A DNA stretch of 64,000 nt from Streptomyces canus. GTDB lineage: Bacteria > Actinomycetota > Actinomycetes > Streptomycetales > Streptomycetaceae. Every line of letters begins with the position of its first letter. The first letter of the stretch is position 1. The translations under genes and the position numbers were made by a program. The DNA lies in contig NZ_CP107989.1 of assembly GCF_041435015.1 (NCBI RefSeq), positions 5,580,001 to 5,644,000 on the forward strand. The letters are read 5' to 3'. Positions 8,282 to 16,296 of this stretch are shown here, piece by piece. The notes under the pieces are model-generated. The model was not told the DNA's origin, ran no database searches, and worked only from the letters and a program-made list of their open reading frames with translations.

Positions 8282-9124
8282 ATGGGCGACGACGACTTCC
8301 TGGCCGAACGCTTCGAGGCGCACCGGGGGCAGCTGCGGGCGGTGGCGCGGCGGATGCTCGGGTCGGCGGCCGAGGCCGAGGACGCGGTGCAGGAGACGTG
8401 GGTGCGGATGAGCCGGTCGGACACCACGCACGTCGACAACCTCGCCGGCTGGCTGACGACCGTCGTGGGCCGGGTCTGCCTCGACATGCTCCGCTCCCGC
8501 AGGTCCCGTGCCGAACAGCCCCTGGAAGCCGAGGTACCGGTGCCGGCCACCGTCGCCGATCCCGAACAGGACGTCCTCCTCGCCGACTCGGTCGGCAGCG
8601 CCCTCCTCGTCGTCCTCGACACCCTCACCCCCGCCGAACGGCTCGCCTTCGTCCTCCACGACCTCTTCGCCGTCCCCTACGACGAGATCGCCGGCGTCAT
8701 CGCCAAGTCCCCGGCGGCCGCCCGCCAGCTCGCCAGCCGGGCCCGGCGCCGGGTGCGGGGCGCCCAGGCCACCGACACCGATCGGACGCGCCGGCGTGAA
8801 CTCGTCGACGCCTTCCTGGCCGCCGCGCGCGAGGGTGACTTCGACCGGCTGCTGGAGGTCCTCGACCCGGATGTCGTGGTGCGCACGGAGGTCGGGGTGA
8901 CGACAGGGGCGCCGGCTGTCGCCAAGGGGGCGACGAGCTACTCGCGGCACATCATCGGCGTCGCGGTGCCCGTTCTCGTCGAGGGCCGCACCGGCATCGC
9001 GCTCCTACGGGACGGCCGCGTGGAGCGGACCCTCGCGTTCACGTTCGTACACGACCGGATCGCCGTGATCGACATCACCACGGACCCGGTCCGGGCGGCC
9101 CGGTCGGAGATCACCTTCGTCTAG
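8282..9124 (+). CDS. ECF sigma factor with C-terminal SnoaL-like domain (ECF41/SigJ type)
   Basis: 280 residues. Region 2 (about 10-75: RMLGSAAEAEDAVQETW, then GWLTTVVGRVCLDMLRSR) and region 4 (about 105-160, with FAVPYDEIAGVIAKSPAAARQLASRARRR as a typical region 4.2 helix-turn-helix, part quoted) are complete. From about 170 a SnoaL_2-like domain follows (REGDFDRLLEVLDPDVVV), as in ECF41 and mycobacterial SigJ, where it regulates sigma activity without a classic anti-sigma factor. An ECF41-like promoter precedes it. The usual neighbour, a carboxymuconolactone decarboxylase or oxidoreductase gene, is absent. Its stop shares CTAG with the convergent acetyltransferase gene. Confidence 0.85.
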   Translation: MGDDDFLAERFEAHRGQLRAVARRMLGSAAEAEDAVQETWVRMSRSDTTHVDNLAGWLTTVVGRVCLDMLRSRRSRAEQPLEAEVPVPATVADPEQDVLLADSVGSALLVVLDTLTPAERLAFVLHDLFAVPYDEIAGVIAKSPAAARQLASRARRRVRGAQATDTDRTRRRELVDAFLAAAREGDFDRLLEVLDPDVVVRTEVGVTTGAPAVAKGATSYSRHIIGVAVPVLVEGRTGIALLRDGRVERTLAFTFVHDRIAVIDITTDPVRAARSEITFV

Positions 9125-9591
9125 TCGAGGCTCAACACCCCGACCGTCTCGCCCCCGCTCAGCTCCCCGGTCCGGCGGAAACCGAGCCGCAGATAGAACT
9201 CCGCCGGGCCGTTGTCGCCCTCGTGCCAGGTGACGTACAACTCCTTCGTGCCCCGGCGGCGCAGCTCCGCGGCCACGGACTCGACGGCGAAACGGCCGTA
9301 GCCCCTGCCCTGGGCGTCGGCCGCGATGTTCAGCCGCCACAGACCGGAGCGGACGACGCTGCCGCCGTCGGCGCGCCAGTCGATGTCGAGGAAGGCCATC
9401 AGGAAGCCGACCGTGCGGTCGCCGTCGACGATCAGACGGGGCCAGGCGACGCCCGCGGGATGCACGTAGGCCTCGGCGAGGGACTGCATGACCGGGGAGA
9501 TCGCGAATTCCTGCTCGGGGCGGACCCGTATGCCGGTCGCCGTTTCGAAATTCCCGGGTGTGATCTCTTCGAGGCGGGGTGCGAATGTCAT
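9121..9591 (-). CDS. GNAT family N-acetyltransferase
   Basis: 156 residues. The acetyl-CoA loop is AADAQGRGYGRFAVE (about residues 88-102, with QGRGYG), and NGPAEFYLRLGFRRTGEL completes the fold. The substrate is unknown; DIDWRADGG before the core is unusual but not diagnostic. The last four bases (CTAG, 9121-9124) are shared with the stop of the sigma-factor gene on the other strand, so the two genes are convergent and touch. Confidence 0.83.
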   Translation of the reverse strand: MTFAPRLEEITPGNFETATGIRVRPEQEFAISPVMQSLAEAYVHPAGVAWPRLIVDGDRTVGFLMAFLDIDWRADGGSVVRSGLWRLNIAADAQGRGYGRFAVESVAAELRRRGTKELYVTWHEGDNGPAEFYLRLGFRRTGELSGGETVGVLSLD

Positions 9592-9633
9592 CCGGGGACC
9601 TTATGCCGAAGGGTCGGCGCGGGGCCACGGAAT

Positions 9634-10143
9634 TCATCCCAGCTGGCGGTACCTGCCCCGGAAATAGGTCAGCGGCCCGCCGTCCGCGCTCGGTACGTCG
9701 GCCGTCAGGACGCGGCCGATCACCAGCACGTGGTCGCCGGCCTCCACGCGCTGTTCGGTGCGGCACTCCAGGGTGGCGAGGGCACCGCCCACCAGTGCGG
9801 CGCCGGTGGCCGCGCCGCGGACGTACGGGATGTCCTCGAACAGGAGGCGGTCGCTGATGCGGCCCTTCATGGCGAAACGGCCCGCGATGTGGCGCTGGCT
9901 CTCGGACAGGACGGAGACCGCCCAGTGGGGTTGCTCGTCGAGCAGGTCGTCCATGCGGGAGCCCGTACGCAGGCTGACCAGCACGAGAGGCGGATCCAGG
10001 GAGACCGACAGGAAGGCCGTGGCCGTCATGCCGACGTCCTCGCCGCCTGGTCCCTCGGCGTCGAGCGGGGGCTCGAACGCGGTCACCAGGACCACGCCCG
10101 CGGCCAGCCGGGACATGGCGGCGCGGAACTCGTCGTTGCTCAC
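9634..10143 (-). CDS. Flavin reductase-like FMN-binding protein
   Basis: About 169 residues from the GTG at 10143. The segment MTATAFLSVSLDPPLVLVSL is the FMN-binding signature of the flavin reductase domain found in the small component of two-component monooxygenases, followed by LSESQRHIAGRFA. Near the C-terminus, GDHVLVIGRV and GGPLTYFRGRYRQLG close the split-barrel fold. It would supply reduced FMN to a partner oxygenase, but none is adjacent. No clear ribosome site is visible; starts at 10179 or 10209 would add a proline-rich low-complexity leader. Confidence 0.82.
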   Translation of the reverse strand: MSNDEFRAAMSRLAAGVVLVTAFEPPLDAEGPGGEDVGMTATAFLSVSLDPPLVLVSLRTGSRMDDLLDEQPHWAVSVLSESQRHIAGRFAMKGRISDRLLFEDIPYVRGAATGAALVGGALATLECRTEQRVEAGDHVLVIGRVLTADVPSADGGPLTYFRGRYRQLG

Positions 10144-10378
10144 CCCCACAGCATGCCCGGAAGCGGGCGGAGGGATCATCGGGGCGGTGGCGGGGGGAGT
10201 GTTCGGCACGCCGGAAACGCTAATGTCCGGTCCGTGCGCTCCGCATCGGGCCTTCGTCCGAGGCCGGACCTAGGTCTACCGGCGGAGATGGACAGGGCGT
10301 CCACAAACGCCCAAAGTTTGCGTTCAGTAAACGCACAGGGAAAGCGCAGAAACCCCACTCAATTGTTCATCTTTCGCT

Positions 10379-10421
10379 GTGACTTGAGTCACAAGGGGCG
10401 GTATTTGTTGACCCTGTGTAC
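10379..10421 (+). promoter_or_regulatory. BldD-like box and palindrome upstream of cdgB
   Basis: TGACCCTGTGTAC (10409-10421) matches 12 of 13 positions of the BldD consensus I know as TNACNC(A/T)GNGTNA. Thirty bases upstream GTGACTTGAGTCAC (10379-10392) is a perfect 6-2-6 inverted repeat. BldD is known to repress cdgB in S. coelicolor. The region 10144-10378 upstream shows no other gene. Confidence 0.55.
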
Positions 10422-10548
10422 CGAGTGGGCAGCGCGCTGTGATTCAGTGGCGGGGAAGTACCGACGAAGCCGCACCAACGAAGCCGCACTGAAGATACGC
10501 CGAAGAGAACCCTTGATTCGCTGCGAGGTCTCGGGGGGAGGGCGAGCA

Positions 10549-12204
10549 ATGGAGAGCGAGTCGGAGCCGTACGTCCGTCTTGCGTCCCTGCGACAGCTGC
10601 ACCAGGTCATGGCCGACATGAACACGGCCCGCAGCCTGGCCGACACACTGCAGACCGTCGCGAACGGCGTGGTCACCGCACTCGGTTACGAACTGGCGTG
10701 CGTCAATCTCGTGCGCCCCGACGGCGACCTCGTGGTCGCCGCCTTCTCCGGGAACCAGGCCGCCGAGTCGCTGATCACCGGCCGGGTGGGCTCCCGTGAG
10801 TCCTGGGAGCGCCGGCTGAGCATGGGGGAGACCTGGGGCGACCTGGTCTTCATCCCGCACACCGAGGGCTGGGTCCTCGACGACGACGACGTCCCGCAGT
10901 GGTACACCGACGGCCCGGCGCCCCGCTTCGAGGACGAGTGGCATCCCTCGGACCGGCTGTTCGCGCCGATGTACACACCGGGCGTCAAGGGCGGCCAGTG
11001 CGGCGAGCTGATCGGCGTGCTGTCCGTGGACCGGCCGCGCAACGGCCGCAGGCCGGGGGCCTGGGGACGCGAAGCGCTCCAGATGTACGCGTTCCAGGCC
11101 GCCATCGCGATCAGCAACGCGCGTCTGCGGTCGAACATGCAGCGCGCACTGGTCAGGCTCGAAAGGGAGCAGCAGGCCCTCAGGGCCAGTGAAGAGAGCT
11201 TTCGGCAGGCCTTCGAGTACGCCCCCTCCGGCATGGCCATCGCCGAGATGGGCGGTGACCAGCACGGCCGGATCCTGCGCACCAACGACGCCCTGTGCCG
11301 CCTTCTCGGCCGCCCCGCGTCCGCGATGCGCCGCTACTCCTTCTCCGACCTGGTCCACCCCGAGGACATAGGCACCCTGCTGCGGACCTCCGCGGAAGGC
11401 GGGCGCGCGGAGCTCCGCCTCGGGCGCCGGGACGGCACGTACGTCTGGGTGTCCCTGCGCAACTCGGTGGTCGCCGACGCCGCCGACGGGCCGCGCTTCC
11501 TGCTCACCCACGTCGAGGACATCGAGGAGCGCAAGCGCCGCGAGCTCCAGCTCGCCCACCGCGCCTCCCACGACTCCCTGACCGGCCTGCCGAACTCCGC
11601 CGAGCTGCGCTCGCGGCTGTCCTCCCGGCTCTGTCAGCGCTCCACCCACACGGGCGCGCTGGAGTCGATCGACGCGGCCTTCGGCCACCCGGCCTTCGAC
11701 GCGAACGGCCACGGTTTCGACTTCCGGCCGGTCGGCGCGGCGGCGTTCGACACCTTCGACCACCATGTGCACACCGTCGCCCCCGAGGGAGAGCGCGACG
11801 ACGGCACCAAGGGGCTCGCGGTGCTCTTCTGCGACCTCGACGGCTTCAAGTCGATCAACGACCGGTTCGGGCACAACGCGGGTGACGCGGTGCTCATCGA
11901 GGTCGCCCGGCGGTTGTCCCAGTGCGTGCGCGACGGCGACACCGTGGCCCGGCTCGGCGGCGACGAGTTCGTGATCCTCGCCGACGGCCTCGGCAAGGCC
12001 GACGCCGCCGACCTCGCCGTACGTCTGCGCAGCGAGATCATCCAGCCGATCCGTGCCGAGGGACGGGCCGTCCGGGTGGGTGCCAGCTTCGGCATCGGCT
12101 GGGCGCACTGCGGCATGACGGCGGACGAAGTGTTGAAGTCCGCCGACGAGCGGATGTACGTCGAGAAACGATCTCGTCCCAAACAACACAGACGCGCGGG
12201 ATGA
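10549..12204 (+). CDS. cdgB: GAF-PAS-GGDEF diguanylate cyclase CdgB
   Basis: 551 residues, predicted cytoplasmic. A GAF domain spans about residues 20-195, a PAS/PAC domain about 215-330 (ESFRQAFEYAPSGMAIAE, ending LTHVEDIEERKRRE), and a GGDEF domain about 340-545. GGDEF is intact at 470-474 and the inhibitory RxxD site at 461-464 is in the canonical position, so it should make c-di-GMP with product inhibition. A 50-residue insertion (about 365-420) splits the cyclase N-terminus before FCDLDGFKSIND. The order matches S. coelicolor CdgB, which controls aerial development through BldD. The ATG follows GGGGGGAGGGCGAG. Confidence 0.9.
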   Translation: MESESEPYVRLASLRQLHQVMADMNTARSLADTLQTVANGVVTALGYELACVNLVRPDGDLVVAAFSGNQAAESLITGRVGSRESWERRLSMGETWGDLVFIPHTEGWVLDDDDVPQWYTDGPAPRFEDEWHPSDRLFAPMYTPGVKGGQCGELIGVLSVDRPRNGRRPGAWGREALQMYAFQAAIAISNARLRSNMQRALVRLEREQQALRASEESFRQAFEYAPSGMAIAEMGGDQHGRILRTNDALCRLLGRPASAMRRYSFSDLVHPEDIGTLLRTSAEGGRAELRLGRRDGTYVWVSLRNSVVADAADGPRFLLTHVEDIEERKRRELQLAHRASHDSLTGLPNSAELRSRLSSRLCQRSTHTGALESIDAAFGHPAFDANGHGFDFRPVGAAAFDTFDHHVHTVAPEGERDDGTKGLAVLFCDLDGFKSINDRFGHNAGDAVLIEVARRLSQCVRDGDTVARLGGDEFVILADGLGKADAADLAVRLRSEIIQPIRAEGRAVRVGASFGIGWAHCGMTADEVLKSADERMYVEKRSRPKQHRRAG

Positions 12205-12325
12205 TCCCCAGGTCAGCGAGCTGATGCGATCCGAGTCACCCGTTTGGGCCATCAGGAGCGGGTAGGCTCGCCATTCTGACCATCCGTATCGCATCCGATG
12301 CCCACCTGTTTGAGGAGTACCTGGG

Positions 12326-13300
12326 ATGACGTCCGGCAACAACGGGGCGAGTGCGCCCGAGGACGACGACCCGTTCGGCTACCTCTACGCCGACGGCCAG
12401 GCCAACGGCGCCCAGCCGCCGTCCGGCGGCGGCTACGGCTACGGCTACCCGAACTCCGTCAACCGGACGCGCTCGGTCGGCCAGCGGCAGTACGGCCAGC
12501 AGCAGGCGCCGGCCGCGCCGAACGGCCCGTACGGCCAGGTCCCGCAGCAGCAGGGCCAGAGTGGCCACACCCAGCCCAGCGCCCACTACGCCGCCCCCGA
12601 GACCTTCCCGGGCGGCGCCCCCACCAGCCAGCAGCCCATGCCCGGCTACAGCGGTGGCGGCGGCCGGAGCGGTGGCCCCAACACCAAGGGCCTGCTGATC
12701 GGCGCGATCGCGGTGGTCGCCGCGGTCGTCATAGGCATCGGCATCGCGATGGCGGGCGGCGACGACCAGAACGACGACAAGGGCAACCAGGCGGCGACGA
12801 CCCCGAGCACGTCGCAGAGCTCGAAGCCGAGCGCGTCGAGCAGCAGTGGCAGCGCTGCGAGCGAGGAGTATAAGAAGACGATCGACGCGAAGGCGCTGCG
12901 CCTTGGCGGCGGCGCCGCTCTCGCCTCGGACGTCGAGGGCGCCCAGTCCGAGGGCGGCATCTACGTCGGCAACCTGAACAACGTGGGCGCGTCCGTGACG
13001 TGGACCGTCAACGGCATTCCCTCGGACGGCACTTACACGCTGTTCGCGCACTACAGCGCCACCAGCGACGACCAGGCGATGACCCTCACGGTCAACGGCA
13101 AGGTCTTCGGCAGCAAACTGAACCTGAAGAACTACGCGAAGGCGGCCGACGGCGACTTCGCCAAGGGCTGGACGACCACCTACAACTGGCCCACCCTCAC
13201 CAAGGGCACCAACACCATCAGCCTGTCCTGCGCGGACGGCGACCAGTGCAACGTCCTCCTGGACCAGGTGTGGCTCAAGGAGGGCCAGGTCACGCGCTAG
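12326..13300 (+). CDS. Membrane-anchored protein with CBM35-like C-terminal domain
   Basis: 324 residues. An acidic, Gln/Gly/Tyr/Pro-rich cytoplasmic segment (1-118) precedes one membrane helix (about 120-142, GLLIGAIAVVAAVVIGIGIA), then a Ser/Thr-rich linker and a beta-sandwich domain (about 185-320). That domain (ALRLGGGAALASDVEGAQS, then VNGIPSDGTYTLFAHYSA) resembles the carbohydrate-binding module CBM35/CBM6. A type II membrane orientation displaying a sugar-binding domain on the cell surface is likely. The ligand is unknown. A strong hairpin terminator lies 85 bp downstream. Confidence 0.8.
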   Translation: MTSGNNGASAPEDDDPFGYLYADGQANGAQPPSGGGYGYGYPNSVNRTRSVGQRQYGQQQAPAAPNGPYGQVPQQQGQSGHTQPSAHYAAPETFPGGAPTSQQPMPGYSGGGGRSGGPNTKGLLIGAIAVVAAVVIGIGIAMAGGDDQNDDKGNQAATTPSTSQSSKPSASSSSGSAASEEYKKTIDAKALRLGGGAALASDVEGAQSEGGIYVGNLNNVGASVTWTVNGIPSDGTYTLFAHYSATSDDQAMTLTVNGKVFGSKLNLKNYAKAADGDFAKGWTTTYNWPTLTKGTNTISLSCADGDQCNVLLDQVWLKEGQVTR

Positions 13301-13384
13301 GCCGTGCTGACCTCCCGCGTCACGGGCCCACCCGGTCTGCCATGCTCTGCAGCAGTAGACGCCACGATCGTGCTCTCACCACAA

Positions 13385-13413
13385 CGGCCGGGGCCCTGGG
13401 GAGGCCCCGGCCG
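13385..13413 (+). terminator. Hairpin terminator
   Basis: CGGCCGGGGCC and GGCCCCGGCCG form a perfect 11-bp stem with a 7-base loop, 85 bp after the stop of the CBM protein. No U-tract, as usual in Streptomyces. Confidence 0.6.
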
Positions 13414-13572
13414 ACGCTGTGCGTGTGGAGTGCAGACGCCTATGGCCAATTCGAGGTCGCCGCCCCGGATGCAAGTTCTACAGGTGGTGCGTGGTGCAAC
13501 CACCGTCCGGAGCAGTGGCACACCAGCGCTGCGCCACACTACGAGGAACGCACCCAACGGTCCGGTTGGCCA

Positions 13573-13974
13573 TTACCAATCGGTGCAAGAGTTCAACTTA
13601 TGCTCACCTTCGAACGTCGCCACCTCGACGCCTATCTCGAAGAGGCCTCTGTCGTCCGATGCGGTGGTGTCCCAACTCTGCCCTGTGCCTGCTCCACCCA
13701 TATGCTTGCGCCACGGCCAGTAAACAACGTTGCCACTGGACTGCTCGCTAAGAATCCTGATCCGAACGTGGTGGTCGTCGGCCTTCGTGTCCTTCACGGT
13801 GATTGAGAGTCCCACCCTGGCGCCCGGGTCGGTCCAGTTGGTTATCGTAACGCCGCCGTTGGATCCTGTGGTTGAACACCAACGGTAGTCCTCGGCGTGG
13901 GCGGGGCTCATGCTGAGTGCGGTGGCGGCTAGTGTGGCGGCCGTTGTGATGGCTGCACCCGCCTTCTTGTTCAT
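13573..13974 (-). CDS. Small secreted protein, unrecognised
   Basis: 133 residues with a good Sec signal (1-27, ATLAATALSMSPAHAE, cleavage after AHA). The mature part of about 106 residues has two cysteines, near its start (YRWCS) and its end (NSCTDW), suited to one disulfide closing a beta-rich domain. The gene and its flanks (13420-14080) are lower in GC than the surroundings and use more AT-ending codons (TTG, TCT, GTT), suggesting acquisition by transfer. AGGAGG precedes the ATG. I do not recognise the family. Confidence 0.7.
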   Translation of the reverse strand: MNKKAGAAITTAATLAATALSMSPAHAEDYRWCSTTGSNGGVTITNWTDPGARVGLSITVKDTKADDHHVRIRILSEQSSGNVVYWPWRKHMGGAGTGQSWDTTASDDRGLFEIGVEVATFEGEHKLNSCTDW

Positions 13975-14088
13975 TTGACCTCCTCAGGAATGAATCTTTG
14001 CCACTCTATGTGGCGACCACATGGAGCCGCCCGTGTGTTCGAATATTGACTGAAAAGATCGCCTTCTTGGCGCGGTGCGCATACTTGT

Positions 14089-15006
14089 TCAGGCTGTGTC
14101 GGCTACGACACGTCCAAGCAGGTCCGTGTAGCCGGCGTGGTCGAACTCGCCCGCCACCGGGGACAGTACCGTCGCCGCGGACAACGCGACCGCGCGGATC
14201 AGGCGGTCCGGCCAGGGGAGTCGGTCGACCAGGCCCGACAGCAGGCCTGCCACCAGCGAGTCGCCGGCGCCCGTCGGGTTGCCGTGGACGCGGGCCGGGG
14301 GCGTGGCGCTCCAACGGCCTTCCGGGGTCGCCGCCAGCAGGCCCCGCGCGCCCAGGGAGGCGACCACCGTGAGCGCGCCGCGGCGGCGGGCGTCCTGGGC
14401 CGCGCGCAGCGGTTCGTGGGAGCCGGTCAGTTCGGACAGTTCGTCGGCGTTCGGCTTGAGGATGTCGGGGCGGGCGGCGACCCCGCGGCGCAGTGCCTCT
14501 CCGCTGGTGTCCAGCAGGACCGGCACCCCGGCCGCCTTCGCCGTGCGGATCAGGCCCGCGTACGCCCCCACCGGCACCCCCGGCGGCAGGCTCCCGCACA
14601 GGGCCACCGCCGAGACCGACGGGACGAGATCCTCGTACGCCTCCTGGAAGGCCGACCACTCCGCCGACGTGACCGTCGGACCCGGTTCGTTGAGCTGGGT
14701 GGTGTCGCCGGACTGGTCGTCCACCACGGCGATCGTGCGCCGGGTCGGGCCGGCGACCGGGACGAGCGCGTCCACCAGGCCCGGTACGGCGGTGAGCCGG
14801 TCCTGGACCATGCGGCCCGTGGCGCCGCCCGTGAACCCGGTGACCGTCACCTCGTGGCCGAGCGCGGCCAGCACCCGGGCCACGTTCAGGCCCTTGCCGC
14901 CGGGGCGTTCGGTGACCTCGGTGACCCGGTGGCTGGTGTGCGGCCGCAGCGACCGTACGCGATAGCTGATGTCGAGAGCGGTGTTCAGCGTGACCGTGAG
15001 GATCAC
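14089..15006 (-). CDS. PfkB-type sugar (phosphate) kinase, 1-phosphofructokinase family
   Basis: 305 residues from a GTG preceded by GGGGGAGG. It starts ILTVTLNTALDISY, the PfkB N-terminus of the FruK/LacC branch, and carries RPGGKGLNVARVLAALG (substrate-side GGKG motif) and near residue 240 NPTGAGDSLVAGLLSG, the C-terminal PfkB signature with the catalytic aspartate. FruK phosphorylates fructose-1-phosphate and LacC tagatose-6-phosphate; which applies here is unclear. It lies 78 bp downstream of nagA in the same direction and is probably part of the nagK-nagA transcript. Confidence 0.85.
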   Translation of the reverse strand: MILTVTLNTALDISYRVRSLRPHTSHRVTEVTERPGGKGLNVARVLAALGHEVTVTGFTGGATGRMVQDRLTAVPGLVDALVPVAGPTRRTIAVVDDQSGDTTQLNEPGPTVTSAEWSAFQEAYEDLVPSVSAVALCGSLPPGVPVGAYAGLIRTAKAAGVPVLLDTSGEALRRGVAARPDILKPNADELSELTGSHEPLRAAQDARRRGALTVVASLGARGLLAATPEGRWSATPPARVHGNPTGAGDSLVAGLLSGLVDRLPWPDRLIRAVALSAATVLSPVAGEFDHAGYTDLLGRVVADTA

Positions 15007-15084
15007 CTGGGCCGACCTCCCCCGAAAGACAGAATGTGCCCGTCCAGTCTCCCAGGATGCCGACGGGCCCAACAGCGGGACACA

Positions 15085-16296
15085 TCAGCCCAGTTGGGGA
15101 TCGACCACCCATTCCCCCCGGCGCATGACGCCCTTGAGGTCGAATTGATGGTCGAGGAGGACCAGGTCGGCGTCCTTGCCGGGCTCCAGTGAGCCGATGC
15201 GGTCGGACATGCCCAGCAGACGGGCCGGGTTGGCGGAGATCGCCGCGACCACGTCCTCGACGGGGAGCCGGTCGACGGTCACCGCCCGCTTGAAGGCGCG
15301 GTCCAGGGTGAGGGTCGAGCCCGCGATCGAACCGCCCTCCACGAGCCGGGCGACTCCCTCGCTGACCTCGACCTCCAGGGGGCCGAGCAGGTAACGGCCG
15401 TCGCCGAAGCCGGCCGCGTCCATGGCATCCGTGATGAACGCGACGCGGTGTGCCGTCGCGCGGTGGAACGCGAGTTGCAGCGCGGCCGGGTGCAGATGCG
15501 TGCCGTCGTTGATCAGCTCGACCGTGATCCGCTCGTCCTCCAGGAGGGCGGCGATGGGGCCGGGCGCGCGGTGGCCGATCTGCGGCATCGCGTTGAAGAG
15601 GTGGGTGGCCACGGTGGCGCCCGCGTCGATGGCCTCGACGGTCTGCTCGTACGTCGCGTCCGTGTGCCCGATCGCCGCGATGACCCCCTGCTCGACAAGG
15701 AGCCGTACGGAGTCGATGCCACCGGGGAGTTCGGTGGCGAGCGTGACCATCTTCGCCTGTCCGCGAGCCGCGTCGACCAGCTTGCGGACCTCCGCCGGGT
15801 CGGGGTGGCGCAGGAGGTTCTCCGCGTGCGCGCCCTTGCGGCAGGGGGAGATGAACGGGCCCTCGAAGTGGATGCCGGCGATGTCGCCCTGCTCGGCGAG
15901 TTCGCTCAGCAGGCCGGCTCGCTGGGCGAGGAAGTCCATGTCGCCGGTGACGGTGGAGGCGACGAGGGTGGTGGTGCCGTGGTTCTGGTGGGTGCGGATG
16001 CCCTTGAGTACGTCTTCGATCGTGCCTGAGGTGAACGAGGCTCCGCCGCCGCCGTGGTTGTGGATGTCGACGAAGCCGGGGACCAGGGTGTAGCCGGTGA
16101 CGTCGATGACCTTGGCGTTCTCCGGGGCGATGCCGGCGATGCGGGTGCCGTCGACGATGACGCGGCCGTCTTCGACGGATCCTGTGGGGAGGACGACCGT
16201 CGCGCCGGACAGGACGAGGGGGGACTTGCCCGTAGTGGGGTGCGGGCTCGTCGTGGCTGGTCGCGCAGTTCCCCGCGCCCCTAGCGGCGTAGCCAT
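15085..16296 (-). CDS. nagA: N-acetylglucosamine-6-phosphate deacetylase
   Basis: 403 residues. NagA hydrolyses GlcNAc-6-phosphate to glucosamine-6-phosphate and acetate. Metal-site motifs are present: GFVDIHNHGGGG (about residue 82), HFEGPFISP with the catalytic-site glutamate, IGHTDA, THLFNAMP and FITDAMDAAG with the catalytic aspartate. The first 25 residues (GARGTARPATTSPHPTT) are encoded by a common Streptomyces interspersed repeat (16241-16282) and are not part of the enzyme fold. Its ATG overlaps the nagK stop as TGATG, implying coupled translation. DasR-like sites lie before nagK. Confidence 0.95.
   Translation of the reverse strand: MATPLGARGTARPATTSPHPTTGKSPLVLSGATVVLPTGSVEDGRVIVDGTRIAGIAPENAKVIDVTGYTLVPGFVDIHNHGGGGASFTSGTIEDVLKGIRTHQNHGTTTLVASTVTGDMDFLAQRAGLLSELAEQGDIAGIHFEGPFISPCRKGAHAENLLRHPDPAEVRKLVDAARGQAKMVTLATELPGGIDSVRLLVEQGVIAAIGHTDATYEQTVEAIDAGATVATHLFNAMPQIGHRAPGPIAALLEDERITVELINDGTHLHPAALQLAFHRATAHRVAFITDAMDAAGFGDGRYLLGPLEVEVSEGVARLVEGGSIAGSTLTLDRAFKRAVTVDRLPVEDVVAAISANPARLLGMSDRIGSLEPGKDADLVLLDHQFDLKGVMRRGEWVVDPQLG
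16241..16282. repeat. Streptomyces interspersed repeat inside nagA 5' end
   Basis: The stretch containing GTGGCTGGTCGCGCAGTTCC and CCGCGCCCCT is a sequence I recognise as scattered in many copies through Streptomyces chromosomes, usually between genes. Here it lies within the reading frame encoding the nagA N-terminus. Confidence 0.65.

Noticed and set aside
9223..10548. Long open frame on the plus strand upstream of cdgB, continuous with it
   Set aside because: It is antisense to the acetyltransferase and flavin reductase genes and only reflects GC-rich frame bias; the GGGGAGG ribosome site and domain start fix cdgB at 10549.
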